This document shows, piece after piece, positions 22,959 through 33,516 of a stretch of 64,000 nucleotides of DNA (the stretch's first letter is position 1; each line of letters opens with the position of its first letter). The DNA lies in assembly GCA_027627225.1 (NCBI GenBank), contig JAPFQT010000384.1, positions 83,119 through 147,118 of the forward strand, given 5' to 3'. The position numbers were made by a program, and so were the translations under genes. The notes beneath the pieces were generated by a model. The model did not search any database, was not told the DNA's origin, and was given only the letters and a program-made list of their open reading frames with translations. The stretch is from Congeria kusceri (lineage: Eukaryota; Mollusca; Bivalvia; Myida; Dreissenidae).

Positions 22959-25900
22959 CTATGTCAATGTTGTGAAGGAATCTTCCAACTTGTGTAACTT
23001 CTAATACGGCCGGAGGACACTGGTACACATTTCTGTTGATTGCATCACTATGTCCCATGTGGCGGTAAAAGGCACCCCTTTCCTGCTCGTCCGTTTCAAG
23101 TTGTGCATATTTGGTCGACACTCGATGACGAAACTTCGTTGCTGTTAACGTTTCTACCAAAGCCTTTGCACATATAATCCTGATGCTGTCGGACCCGATC
23201 ACATGTTTGTCTGACAAATTCGTACATGGGAAAAGAAATTTGTTGTATTTGTTAACGCCACCATCTGTCCTTATTTATGGATCTGCAAGCATTCGCAAGC
23301 CTGGAATTGTATCTTCTGGAAAAAGAACAGGGATCAGACTTTCGTTCCTTTTGCCTGTCTGCTACGCGACTTTCATGGTTTTGAGCATTTTACGCTCCTG
23401 TTCTGATAGATCCGAGTCCGTACACTTACCCAGCCATTCATCATTCTCCGCTTCCTTCCATTGTTCAAGAGTCAATCTACTGGGTTCTCCACCTATTCTA
23501 GCATTAAATAATGTAACTCGACAGAAAACTAAATTTCTGAGAAGTGTAAATTCGTCGTTTGAAATAAAATTGTATCTATCTGTTGTTAGTTCTCTTAATT
23601 GATGTAGCACATAATTGGTTAACGTTTGTACGTCTTCCTCAACAGGTAACTCTTTTGGCTTCCTCGTTTCTGTCCTGTCTTCTCCCACGGATAGATATTT
23701 AAACTTAGCAAACTTCTTCATTGTATACCCTAGAGATGACTTCAAGTCATTTTTGGAGTCCTTACGGCTCTGCAAAACTCTTTTAGAAATTCAAAATTGT
23801 CTCTAACAAACATTTTTGTGATGGATGTGCAGTATTTGTTCGTTCTATTTCTGTATATATCTTTGAAGTCCAAAAACAGTTTTGCTAACTGTCTTAACAT
23901 TGTCATAAGAGATTATTTCTTTTCAGCCTCTTTGCTCTGGTTACCGCCCTTTGCAATATATCTGTGGAAGCCAAAATCCTTCAAATGTATTTTATTTCTA
24001 CACATGTTGCCGACACCATTGTCACGAAATCGACTCAAAATTTTTGCCTGATAGTCTACGTATTTTTCACCAGTGTTTTCATATTGCATGAGAGTAACAT
24101 TTATTGCGCTTGATGACGCTTCTGAAACAGCTGAATGACATTTTTTCTTGTGTTTGTAAAAGGATGTCTTCGATAAAAACGCTTTACACACTGAACATGT
24201 AACGATCTCATCATTCCCTTGTTTTCTTTCTCGAATTAAATCCTTTGTATTTCCATCTCTTATTTGTTTCATATTTGCTAGATATATACCCTTCGTTCTC
24301 AAACTGGCAAATGCGTGATGTTGTTCTGGCTTTGGTAATTTCATTGCAGCAATTACTTCCTTTTCAGATGAATGCTGACTTTTCATATGATCAGGTAATT
24401 TGGCCGAAAAAAAACCACGAAATGGACAGGATCGTTTAGGTTTCCCTGGTAAAAGAAGAACAACCATGACACAACGCGGTGACACTAGATATTGGTTATT
24501 TTATGACGTTAACACGTATTATGTTACAAATAATACTTATTCAAGTTAGCACTAAATAGTAGAGTATCATGAGACAAAAACAACTGGAACTTTGTCGCAG
24601 GAGTGACAAATGGCCCCGAATGAGAGCTTGTTTGAAGATTGGTCCAGTAAGTTTTTTAAAGTTATGGTAGGAAATGAAAATATATGTATTTTTTATAAAA
24701 TTTTAAATCCCCATCTTAACGCACAACTACACGTAACCCTCAACAGAAGGAGGTGCGTTTACAAGGAATATTCTCTATACAGTCAATACAGGAAAATAAT
24801 CAAAGCGCCAAGGAATTTGCGAATGGAGGAAGAACAATTGAAATCCTCATCTTAACGCACATGTTAAAGCACAATTACAAATTACCCTCTACAATGAAGA
24901 CAAATTTCAAGAAAATCCGTTATCGACTGAAAAAACGTAATAAATGTGGACTGACGGTCAGACGGACGGACAGAAGGACGGAGAGAAAACAATCTGCGGG
25001 GCCCTAATTATACCGGAGGTCAAGCTGCCTGCACAGTAATATGATATATGTCTTATATTAAAATATCAGCGCGAAAATACGTGTGTATGTGAAATTCTAC
25101 TAGAAACAGCTCGTTGTTTACATGTTCAAATTGCAATGTGTATATTCATTTAAATGAAAGGATACAGTCTAAGATACCCCAATGATATCGACATGATAGT
25201 CGGCAAAAGTACATGTATTTAGTACCTTTTCTTTCTTTCTCTGATGCAGCTTCATTTTATGCGCTTCTGTCTGTCATTGCTTTGCTCGAGTTGTTACTGT
25301 GCATATATGTTGATGTTGATCCTGCTGCATCTTCACTGCACCAAGAGATAGAAATAAATTATATAACCATATTGCATGTGTTGTAAAAGCTTACTGCGAT
25401 CTCAGTCATTGACTCTAATGTCAGTATGACACAGTCATGAAAAACGTAACACTAGATACCTGGTTTTGCTCACGATCAATGTAATACTTCCATCGTCATG
25501 TTCGTCGTCAGATATTTGCTTCACAATGTACTGTTCCAGTCTTTTCTCTAAATAAAAGAAATATCTTTAAAAACTGTTTTGTTTTACACAAGTACGAAAC
25601 GTGTGTTTTATATAATGGAGCAACGGTTAGCACGAACATGCGTACATGTATGTAACATTCTTACTAACAGTAGGCAGTTACAGGTTGCAATGGGTAATGT
25701 AGAAAAAACAATGTTGCCACTATGTACCTTTACCATATGTACTGGTGTTAGATAATTTCAATTATAATACACACATATAAAGATCGTTTTACAAACATGG
25801 AACACGAGCGCCTCCATAGAGGTTTAAATCGCAGATAACTCATGATTGATATAGATGTTGAATAAATGACCCCTACATATTCATGCACATTTTAAAAACT

Positions 25901-26041
25901 ATCTTACCGTTTGGGTATATTTAGTTTTGTTTCATTAACGTCAAAGAAAATATCTGTACATAGGTCTGATTGATGGAGACGCCAAATACACGGTGTCGGA
26001 GGTAAGGTCGTTAGATTCTCTCTAATCAGAGAAATGTTCAT
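22959..26041 (-). pseudogene. Zinc-finger / recombinase-like gene, partial copy in unit 2 (exons 1-4 only)
   Basis: Exons 25,908-26,041, possible microexon 25,734-25,741, 25,460-25,547, 25,226-25,335 and 22,959-24,445 repeat the unit 1 structure. This copy keeps the first zinc finger lost in unit 1 (CPFRGFFSAKLPDHMKSQH), but its second Cys is Arg. It shares the unit 1 stops (TAA at 25,257-25,259 and two in the large exon). It adds a 1-bp deletion near 23,777, which shifts the frame at the LKEVLQSRKDS region, and a TAA replacing Glu in the MLADPEIR region near 23,277. No 3' exons follow before unit 1 begins, so any transcript would have to splice past unit 1. Confidence 0.7.
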
Positions 26042-26438
26042 TAAGTGTCCCACGTGCTAACCGATGTGAAAAATACTAATACGTTCATATAGAAGGACCA
26101 AAACCCATTAAGTTCCGGATAATCATTTGATAATCTGGGATCTCATACACTCGCATTCTTAAAACATATTAACAGGTTGTTGTTACCACTATGCAATAAC
26201 TAGTTTTTAAATCAATATAATTATGCAGTAGAATATCAGAATTGGACATTTATATACACTGTTATAACTACTACTCAATCAATGCATGCCATCAGATTAT
26301 GGCATTTTTCGTCTGTTTACATTAATCAAAATCACCGAAAATAGCCAATCTCATTTGGACCGTCGCTTGTCAATACCGTGTGCACACAATGTTTTACAAA
26401 AATAGTATATTTTTAGTTATTCATAAATATGTGCATAC

Positions 26439-29400
26439 CTATGTCAATGTTGTGAAGGAATCTTCCAACTTGTGTAACTTCTAATACGGCCGGAGGACAC
26501 TGGTACACATTTCTGTTGATTGCATCACTATGTCCCATGTGGCGGTAAAAGGCACCCCTTTCCTGCTCGTCCGTTTCAAGTTGTGCATATTTGGTCGACA
26601 CTCGATGACGAAACTTCGTTGCTGTTAACGTTTCTACCAAAGCCTTTGCACATATAATCCTGATGCTGTCGGACCCGATCACATGTTTGTCTGACAAATT
26701 CGTACATGGGAAAAGAAATTTGTTGTATTTGTTAACGCCACCATCTGTCCTTATTTATGGATCTGCAAGCATTCGCAAGCCTGGAATTGTATCTTCTGGA
26801 AAAAGAACAGGGATCAGACTTTCGTTCCTTTTGCCTGTCTGCTACGCGACTTTCATGGTTTTGAGCATTTTACGCTCCTGTTCTGATAGATCCGAGTCCG
26901 TACACTTACCCAGCCATTCATCATTCTCCGCTTCCTTCCATTGTTCAAGAGTCAATCTACTGGGTTCTCCACCTATTCTAGCATTAAATAATGTAACTCG
27001 ACAGAAAACTAAATTTCTGAGAAGTGTAAATTCGTCGTTTGAAATAAAATTGTATCTATCTGTTGTTAGTTCTCTTAATTGATGTAGCACATAATTGGTT
27101 AACGTTTGTACGTCTTCCTCAACAGGTAACTCTTTTGGCTTCCTCGTTTCTGTCCTGTCTTCTCCCACGGATAGATATTTAAACTTAGCAAACTTCTTCA
27201 TTGTATACCCTAGAGATGACTTCAAGTCATTTTTGGAGTCCTTACGGCTCTGCAAAACTCTTTTAGAAATTCAAAATTGTCTCTAACAAACATTTTTGTG
27301 ATGGATGTGCAGTATTTGTTCGTTCTATTTCTGTATATATCTTTGAAGTCCAAAAACAGTTTTGCTAACTGTCTTAACATTGTCATAAGAGATTATTTCT
27401 TTTCAGCCTCTTTGCTCTGGTTACCGCCCTTTGCAATATATCTGTGGAAGCCAAAATCCTTCAAATGTATTTTATTTCTACACATGTTGCCGACACCATT
27501 GTCACGAAATCGACTCAAAATTTTTGCCTGATAGTCTACGTATTTTTCACCAGTGTTTTCATATTGCATGAGAGTAACATTTATTGCGCTTGATGACGCT
27601 TCTGAAACAGCTGAATGACATTTTTTCTTGTGTTTGTAAAAGGATGTCTTCGATAAAAACGCTTTACACACTGAACATGTAACGATCTCATCATTCCCTT
27701 GTTTTCTTTCTCGAATTAAATCCTTTGTATTTCCATCTCTTATTTGTTTCATATTTGCTAGATATATACCCTTCGTTCTCAAACTGGCAAATGCGTGATG
27801 TTGTTCTGGCTTTGGTAATTTCATTGCAGCAATTACTTCCTTTTCAGATGAATGCTGACTTTTCATATGATCAGGTAATTTGGCCGAAAAAAAACCACGA
27901 AATGGACAGGATCGTTTAGGTTTCCCTGGTAAAAGAAGAACAACCATGACACAACGCGGTGACACTAGATATTGGTTATTTTATGACGTTAACACGTATT
28001 ATGTTACAAATAATACTTATTCAAGTTAGCACTAAATAGTAGAGTATCATGAGACAAAAACAACTGGAACTTTGTCGCAGGAGTGACAAATGGCCCCGAA
28101 TGAGAGCTTGTTTGAAGATTGGTCCAGTAAGTTTTTTAAAGTTATGGTAGGAAATGAAAATATATGTATTTTTTATAAAATTTTAAATCCCCATCTTAAC
28201 GCACAACTACACGTAACCCTCAACAGAAGGAGGTGCGTTTACAAGGAATATTCTCTATACAGTCAATACAGGAAAATAATCAAAGCGCCAAGGAATTTGC
28301 GAATGGAGGAAGAACAATTGAAATCCTCATCTTAACGCACATGTTAAAGCACAATTACAAATTACCCTCTACAATGAAGACAAATTTCAAGAAAATCCGT
28401 TATCGACTGAAAAAACGTAATAAATGTGGACTGACGGTCAGACGGACGGACAGAAGGACGGAGAGAAAACAATCTGCGGGGCCCTAATTATACCGGAGGT
28501 CAAGCTGCCTGCACAGTAATATGATATATGTCTTATATTAAAATATCAGCGCGAAAATACGTGTGTATGTGAAATTCTACTAGAAACAGCTCGTTGTTTA
28601 CATGTTCAAATTGCAATGTGTATATTCATTTAAATGAAAGGATACAGTCTAAGATACCCCAATGATATCGACATGATAGTCGGCAAAAGTACATGTATTT
28701 AGTACCTTTTCTTTCTTTCTCTGATGCAGCTTCATTTTATGCGCTTCTGTCTGTCATTGCTTTGCTCGAGTTGTTACTGTGCATATATGTTGATGTTGAT
28801 CCTGCTGCATCTTCACTGCACCAAGAGATAGAAATAAATTATATAACCATATTGCATGTGTTGTAAAAGCTTACTGCGATCTCAGTCATTGACTCTAATG
28901 TCAGTATGACACAGTCATGAAAAACGTAACACTAGATACCTGGTTTTGCTCACGATCAATGTAATACTTCCATCGTCATGTTCGTCGTCAGATATTTGCT
29001 TCACAATGTACTGTTCCAGTCTTTTCTCTAAATAAAAGAAATATCTTTAAAAACTGTTTTGTTTTACACAAGTACGAAACGTGTGTTTTATATAATGGAG
29101 CAACGGTTAGCACGAACATGCGTACATGTATGTAACATTCTTACTAACAGTAGGCAGTTACAGGTTGCAATGGGTAATGTAGAAAAAACAATGTTGCCAC
29201 TATGTACCTTTACCATATGTACTGGTGTTAGATAATTTCAATTATAATACACACATATAAAGATCGTTTTACAAACATGGAACACGAGCGCCTCCATAGA
29301 GGTTTAAATCGCAGATAACTCATGATTGATATAGATGTTGAATAAATGACCCCTACATATTCATGCACATTTTAAAAACTATCTTACCGTTTGGGTATAT

Positions 29401-29521
29401 TTAGTTTTGTTTCATTAACGTCAAAGAAAATATCTGTACATAGGTCTGATTGATGGAAACGCCAAATACACGGTGTCGGAGGTAAGGTCGTTAGATTCTC
29501 TCTAATCAGAGAAATGTTCAT
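26439..29521 (-). pseudogene. Zinc-finger / recombinase-like gene, partial copy in unit 3 (exons 1-4 only)
   Basis: Exons 29,388-29,521, possible microexon 29,214-29,221, 28,940-29,027, 28,706-28,815 and 26,439-27,925. The copy is almost identical to unit 2 and carries the same frameshift (near 27,257), the same extra TAA (near 26,757) and the same shared stops. It is the most 5' copy on the minus strand, so sequence upstream of 29,567 is the only candidate for the original promoter region. Its first exon could equally be internal, since TTTCTCTGATTAG just inside its 5' part is a good splice acceptor. Confidence 0.7.
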
Positions 29522-29567
29522 TAAGTGTCCCACGTGCTAACCGATGTGAAAAATACTAATACGTTCA

Positions 29568-30723
29568 AATGTTGCCACAGAAACGTTTTAAAGGTTCTCA
29601 AATTTAGATGATCGCAAAATGTCATATTTCCCAGACATGTAAAAATGTGTGAGTCACAAGCGCGTTAACAAGACAACAATATGTATACAAAGATATCCGC
29701 AGACCAATAATTGCAACACGAAAGTGTCAGAAAGGTTTTTTAATTCATAATTTTTTAACTGGCCATTATAATTATATTCATACCCATACCGTGGGAAATG
29801 TATTTCAATGAATGGTGTATATAGTTTTATAGAGACAGAGTACTGAAAGCTGTTAAATGAAAATACAAAAATGCATCCAATGACTGGTCTTTACTATTAC
29901 ATCTATGCTCACAACTGTGACACTATTCTAATGTGGCTGAGAATGGCAAAGTTGTACAAATAACCAATCACCAGCCCAACAGTATTGTACGCTAGCATTG
30001 TTCACTGGTAGCGAATTGCTTTGTAGGTCAAAAAACAAACATAAAGCTATCTTTTGTCAGAACGTTTTTTATTCACCACCATGCATTATCCTTTCTTCCA
30101 TGTTATGAGTACCTTTTCCACGTTTCCATTTTCAATTCCTTCTTCTCTTAGTCTTGCTAAGGTCTTCTTGAGTATCTTTTCCATGTTATACAAGTATATG
30201 TAGGAACAAGTTTAATAAAGTTGCACATGTTTAGGAGCAACATTAATCAGTGCATTAATGCGAATGTATCTAATGTGAGATTCTTGAAACGAACTAATTT
30301 TCGTACTGATCTCAGAAAAAATTGCACCTGTAAGACCAGCGGGAAAACCATATTCGTTGTCAATGGTTCATCTTGTGGCTTGATGTTTCTTCTTTCTGAG
30401 TTGTTCCGTGCAGAACTTTATGCCAAATCAGAACCTTAGTGGTAAACAGTTCTCGGAGGTTTCCTAGGTGATCAAAACACCCTAAACTCTAGCACGTTAG
30501 AATCCATTAATTTAACCTAACTATGCATTATTCATACACTCATCACTCACGCACTCGTGGAATGCTAATGTCACGTCGAAACAATAAAACAAAATTATTC
30601 GTGTCTTTGACACAAAACTGGGCGTTGTATTCAGACATGTCCTATGAAAGCTCCATGTGGTCTGTCTGAAAAAAAGACCTTAGTCGTTATTGTTTACCTA
30701 CAAAGTATATTATTTTGGTGCTA
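29568..30723. other. Non-coding DNA upstream of the triplicated block
   Basis: Mostly AT-rich with no recognised exon apart from the small open frame at 30,086-30,184. A plus-strand open frame of 72 codons at 30,221-30,439 has no known motif. Confidence 0.4.
30086..30184 (-). CDS. Small open frame or exon remnant, unidentified
   Basis: ATG at 30,182-30,184 opens 32 codons of clearly protein-like composition: MEKILKKTLARLREEGIEN, then GNVEKVLITWKKG. A possible donor (GAAAAG|GTACTC) lies within it. It is on the same strand as, and between, the SET-like exons and the recombinase-like array, so it may be an exon of either. The charged amphipathic pattern suggests a helix. No family recognised. 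Confidence 0.25.
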   Translation of the reverse strand: MEKILKKTLARLREEGIENGNVEKVLITWKKG

Positions 30724-30982
30724 TTAAAGGGACTTGTTCACATATATTACGTATTTTTGAAAAAATGACATTACATGTCTAAACTGCAAAAACTAAAGTG
30801 TTTGGACTAATAGATAACACATATTAAATAAGGAAAAAATGTAAATAAACAAAATTGCATTCGCCGGGTATCGAACCTATATTTCCTATACATTTCTTTG
30901 TCAGAAGTTTTATTTTGCGTGTTCATATATAATGTACTTTTATTGTTGATATCTTTGCCAATCTGTGAACAGGTCCCTTTAA
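30724..30982. mobile_element. MITE, 259 bp, with 19-bp TIRs and TA target duplication
   Basis: The left end TTAAAGGGACTTGTTCACA and the complement of the right end (30,964-30,982) match at 18 of 19 positions. TA flanks both sides (30,722-30,723 and 30,983-30,984), the target duplication typical of Tc1/mariner-type transposases. The interior is AT-rich and non-coding but contains GCCGGGTATCGAACCT near 30,863, whose complement resembles a tRNA B box (GGTTCGATACC). A related end bounds the element at 4491-4786. Confidence 0.85.
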
Positions 30983-32408
30983 TATCCTATTTTAAATTGT
31001 ATTCATTTTAATCATAATCACATAAAAGGGTTTACATTATTCCAGTAAACCCTTATACATTAAAGTTATTATGTTGAAGATTCAAAGACTTATTAAACAA
31101 TGTTCACCACAGATGCTCAAGAGATACATGAGCGAGAGTATCACATACATACCGATATTGAATCAACTATCACCATCTCGTTTGTATTACTGTATATGGG
31201 CGTTGCCTGCAACACAGTAGTACAATATTTAACTTGTACACATTTTATTTCATGATACACACAAGTGTAAGAAATCTTAAATATTTATGTTATTATGTTA
31301 ACGATGTTACATCTTATAAAACCTGTCATTCAATAAGGATTTCTATTATTGCGATATTTTAAAGTGTTCTTTCAAACTTGTATTTCTATAGCTACATATC
31401 ATACATATCATGATATGCATTGTTGTGGCCGTTTTCGCATCAAACCAACACATTACTCTTCTTTAGCACTGCAACACTAGAATGACCATAACAACGGCGA
31501 TAATTAACGATTGGTTACTAACATTTAAGCTAAATACGCATGCATTTCCTAATCCTACTAATGGTACCAACGAAGTAAGATAGCAACACAGTGAAAACCA
31601 CAACATGCCCACAAAGATTACAATACATGAAAACAGTCATGTTAAAGGTATAATGATAAAATTAATTACTTGATAAACATCCTTTTAACTCTCTGTGTCA
31701 TTGTCCAAGATGCCGTTCTGAAGAACCTATGGTTGGACAGTCAAATTACAAAATACTAACTTGACAATTTCGATCGAATAAACTATTAAGTACTGTATTA
31801 AACTGTTTTCCTTACGGCACCTTTATATATGAAAAACTATAAAAACATATATAATTACATACACAATACCTGTTAATGACTTTTGTAATAAACAACTATG
31901 TTATATTGTAAAGACACGTTTATAACAGGAATTATCGCACTAAGACACATTCATTTCTTATTCCCACAAAGGTTGCGTAATGGTTTGTATTAATGAATTA
32001 ACCTTTTGGTAAGCAGTACAATTTAATAGCTTGGGCTGGTTAGCCAACACCGTGTTTACATAAACAATAACACGCACTATTAAAGTGATTACAATGATTT
32101 AATAAAAGTAATTCGGTGAATATCCCTACACACATACAAAAATAACATCTTAGGAATTAAATCACGTTAAATGAATTATAATGAAATTAATTGCTAGATA
32201 AACATGGTGTAGACGTTCCTTATCAAGGTCATAGATGACGTTTCAGAATGTCCTTATCAATCAAGGCCAAAGATGCAGTTGTAAGGAACAAAGTAATGGA
32301 TGATAGTAAACATGCAAATATGCGAATAGACAAATGCGTTTAATAAGAATGAATATACAATTTTCATTATATATGCAAATTAACAGCTATAATTATAAAT
32401 ATATTTAC
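30983..32408. other. Non-coding DNA with one strong hairpin
   Basis: No exon recognised. AAGGGTTTAC (31,026-31,035) and GTAAACCCTT (31,045-31,054) form a 10-bp stem with a 9-base loop; it might be the core of another small inverted-repeat element. Confidence 0.4.
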
Positions 32409-33162
32409 GTTTTTGTTTCGTGCATGTGCGTCTCTTGTGTCACTTACAATACTTCCCTCGCTGGTCTGGCCAACTTCCGCGTCCATTGTGCCCGTAACAA
32501 AACTTCCCTGGCTTGTCTGGCCAACTTTCTCGTCCATTATTCCAGTAACAATACTTCCCTGGCTGATCTGGCCAACTTCGAAATCACTTGTGTCACTTAA
32601 AATGCTTTCCTGGCTGGTCTGGCCAACTTTGGCGTTACTTGTCACTTACCATGCTTCCCTGGCTGGTCTGGCCAACTTCAGCGCCCCTTGTGCCAGTAAC
32701 CAAACTTCCCTGGCTGGTGTGGCAAACTTCGGCGTCCCTTGTGACACTTACAATGCTTCCCTGGCTGGTCTGTCCAACTTTGGCGTTCCTTGTGTCACTT
32801 ACAATGCTTCCCTGGCTGCTCTGGCCAACTTCGGCGTTCTTTGTGTCACTTACAATGCTTCCCTGGCTGGTCTGGCCAACTTCGGCGTTCCATGTGTTAC
32901 TTACAATGCTTCCCTGGCTGGTCTGGCCAACTTCAGCGCCCCTTGCGCCAGTAACAATACTTGCCTGGCTGGTCTGGCCAACTTCAGCGCCCCTTGCGTC
33001 AGTAATAATACTTGCCTGGCTGGTCTGGCCCACTTCAGCGTTTCTTGAGCCAGTAACAATACTTGCCTGGCTGGTCTGGCCAAATTCGGCGTTCCTTGTG
33101 CCAGTAACAATACTTGCCTGGCTGGTCTGGCCATCTGCGCCAATTGTACTTGTTAATGATTG
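32409..33162 (-). pseudogene. Exon of fourteen 17-residue repeats, frame broken
   Basis: On the minus strand a good acceptor (TTTATATTACAG) opens an exon at 33,162 reading QSLTSTIGADGQTSQ, then units of the type EVGQTSQASIVTGTRNA or EVGQTSQGSIVSDTRNA, and ending ARNKN before GTAAAT at 32,408. Each unit is 51 bp, so the frame survives copy-number change, but the unit near 32,640 lacks 2 bp, which shifts the frame. The product would be hydrophilic, Ser/Thr/Gln-rich and probably disordered. The reverse-strand frames (SLAGLANFGVPCVTYNA and WLVWPTSAFLVSLTML types) are also open but have no splice or start logic. It may be a 3' exon of the SET-like gene just upstream: a GC-type donor in that gene would join in phase. 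Confidence 0.4.
32445..33140. repeat. 51-bp minisatellite, about 14 copies
   Basis: The plus-strand unit is of the type CTGGCTGGTCTGGCCAACTT, then CGGCGTTCCTTGTGTCACTT, then ACAATGCTTCC. GGCCAACTT-like blocks fall every 51 bp from 32,467 to about 33,128. It is distinctly GC-richer than its surroundings. On the minus strand most units contain GTAAGTGAC, a consensus 5' splice site. Confidence 0.95.
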
Positions 33163-33516
33163 CTGTAATATAAACGAAATTCTATACTTTATTATAATGA
33201 TTATGACAATCTAACACTTAGCCAAGACAATATATCATTTTATATTCCCACTTAGTTCGTGTCCTGGATTGTTTCAATGAAGTTATCCATTGAACTTCAA
33301 ATGTGTACAAGATACAGTGCTTGAAACATCTATCACTGACATGTCTATGTACTTGCCAGATCAGCCATGGAAGTCCACCGGCTAATCGGCATAGTGCTAC
33401 TGGCACAAGGGTCGATTGGTCGAGCACCTTAATCCGGACAGTTATAATTATAATAAGTTTTTACTAAAAATAATACATTCTGGAAAAATGAAACACACAG
33501 TTTATTTGTGTTTCTG

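Larger units (their letters stand above)
19221..29567 (-). repeat. 3.48-kb unit in three head-to-tail copies
   Basis: Unit starts (ATAGAAGGACCAAAACCCAT) are at 19,221, 22,609 and 26,089, and the third copy ends at about 29,567. Units 2 and 3 are 3,480 and 3,479 bp; the only difference I noticed is G to A at 29,458. Unit 1 is 3,388 bp because of a 93-bp deletion near 20,945 and one inserted base near 20,388, and it differs at scattered sites. Each unit carries exons 1 to 4 of the recombinase-like gene and one intronic repeat. Near-identity of units 2 and 3 means a very recent duplication, ongoing conversion, or an assembly duplicate. Confidence 0.95.

Noticed and set aside
24610..25007. Plus-strand genes of 81 and 84 codons conserved in three units
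   Set aside because: Conservation only reflects the recent 3.48-kb duplications. The sequence is a dispersed intronic repeat with a GACGGACGG-type tail.
31026..31054. Transcription terminator hairpin
   Set aside because: Stem-loop terminators are not expected in this eukaryotic context; more likely part of a small inverted-repeat element.
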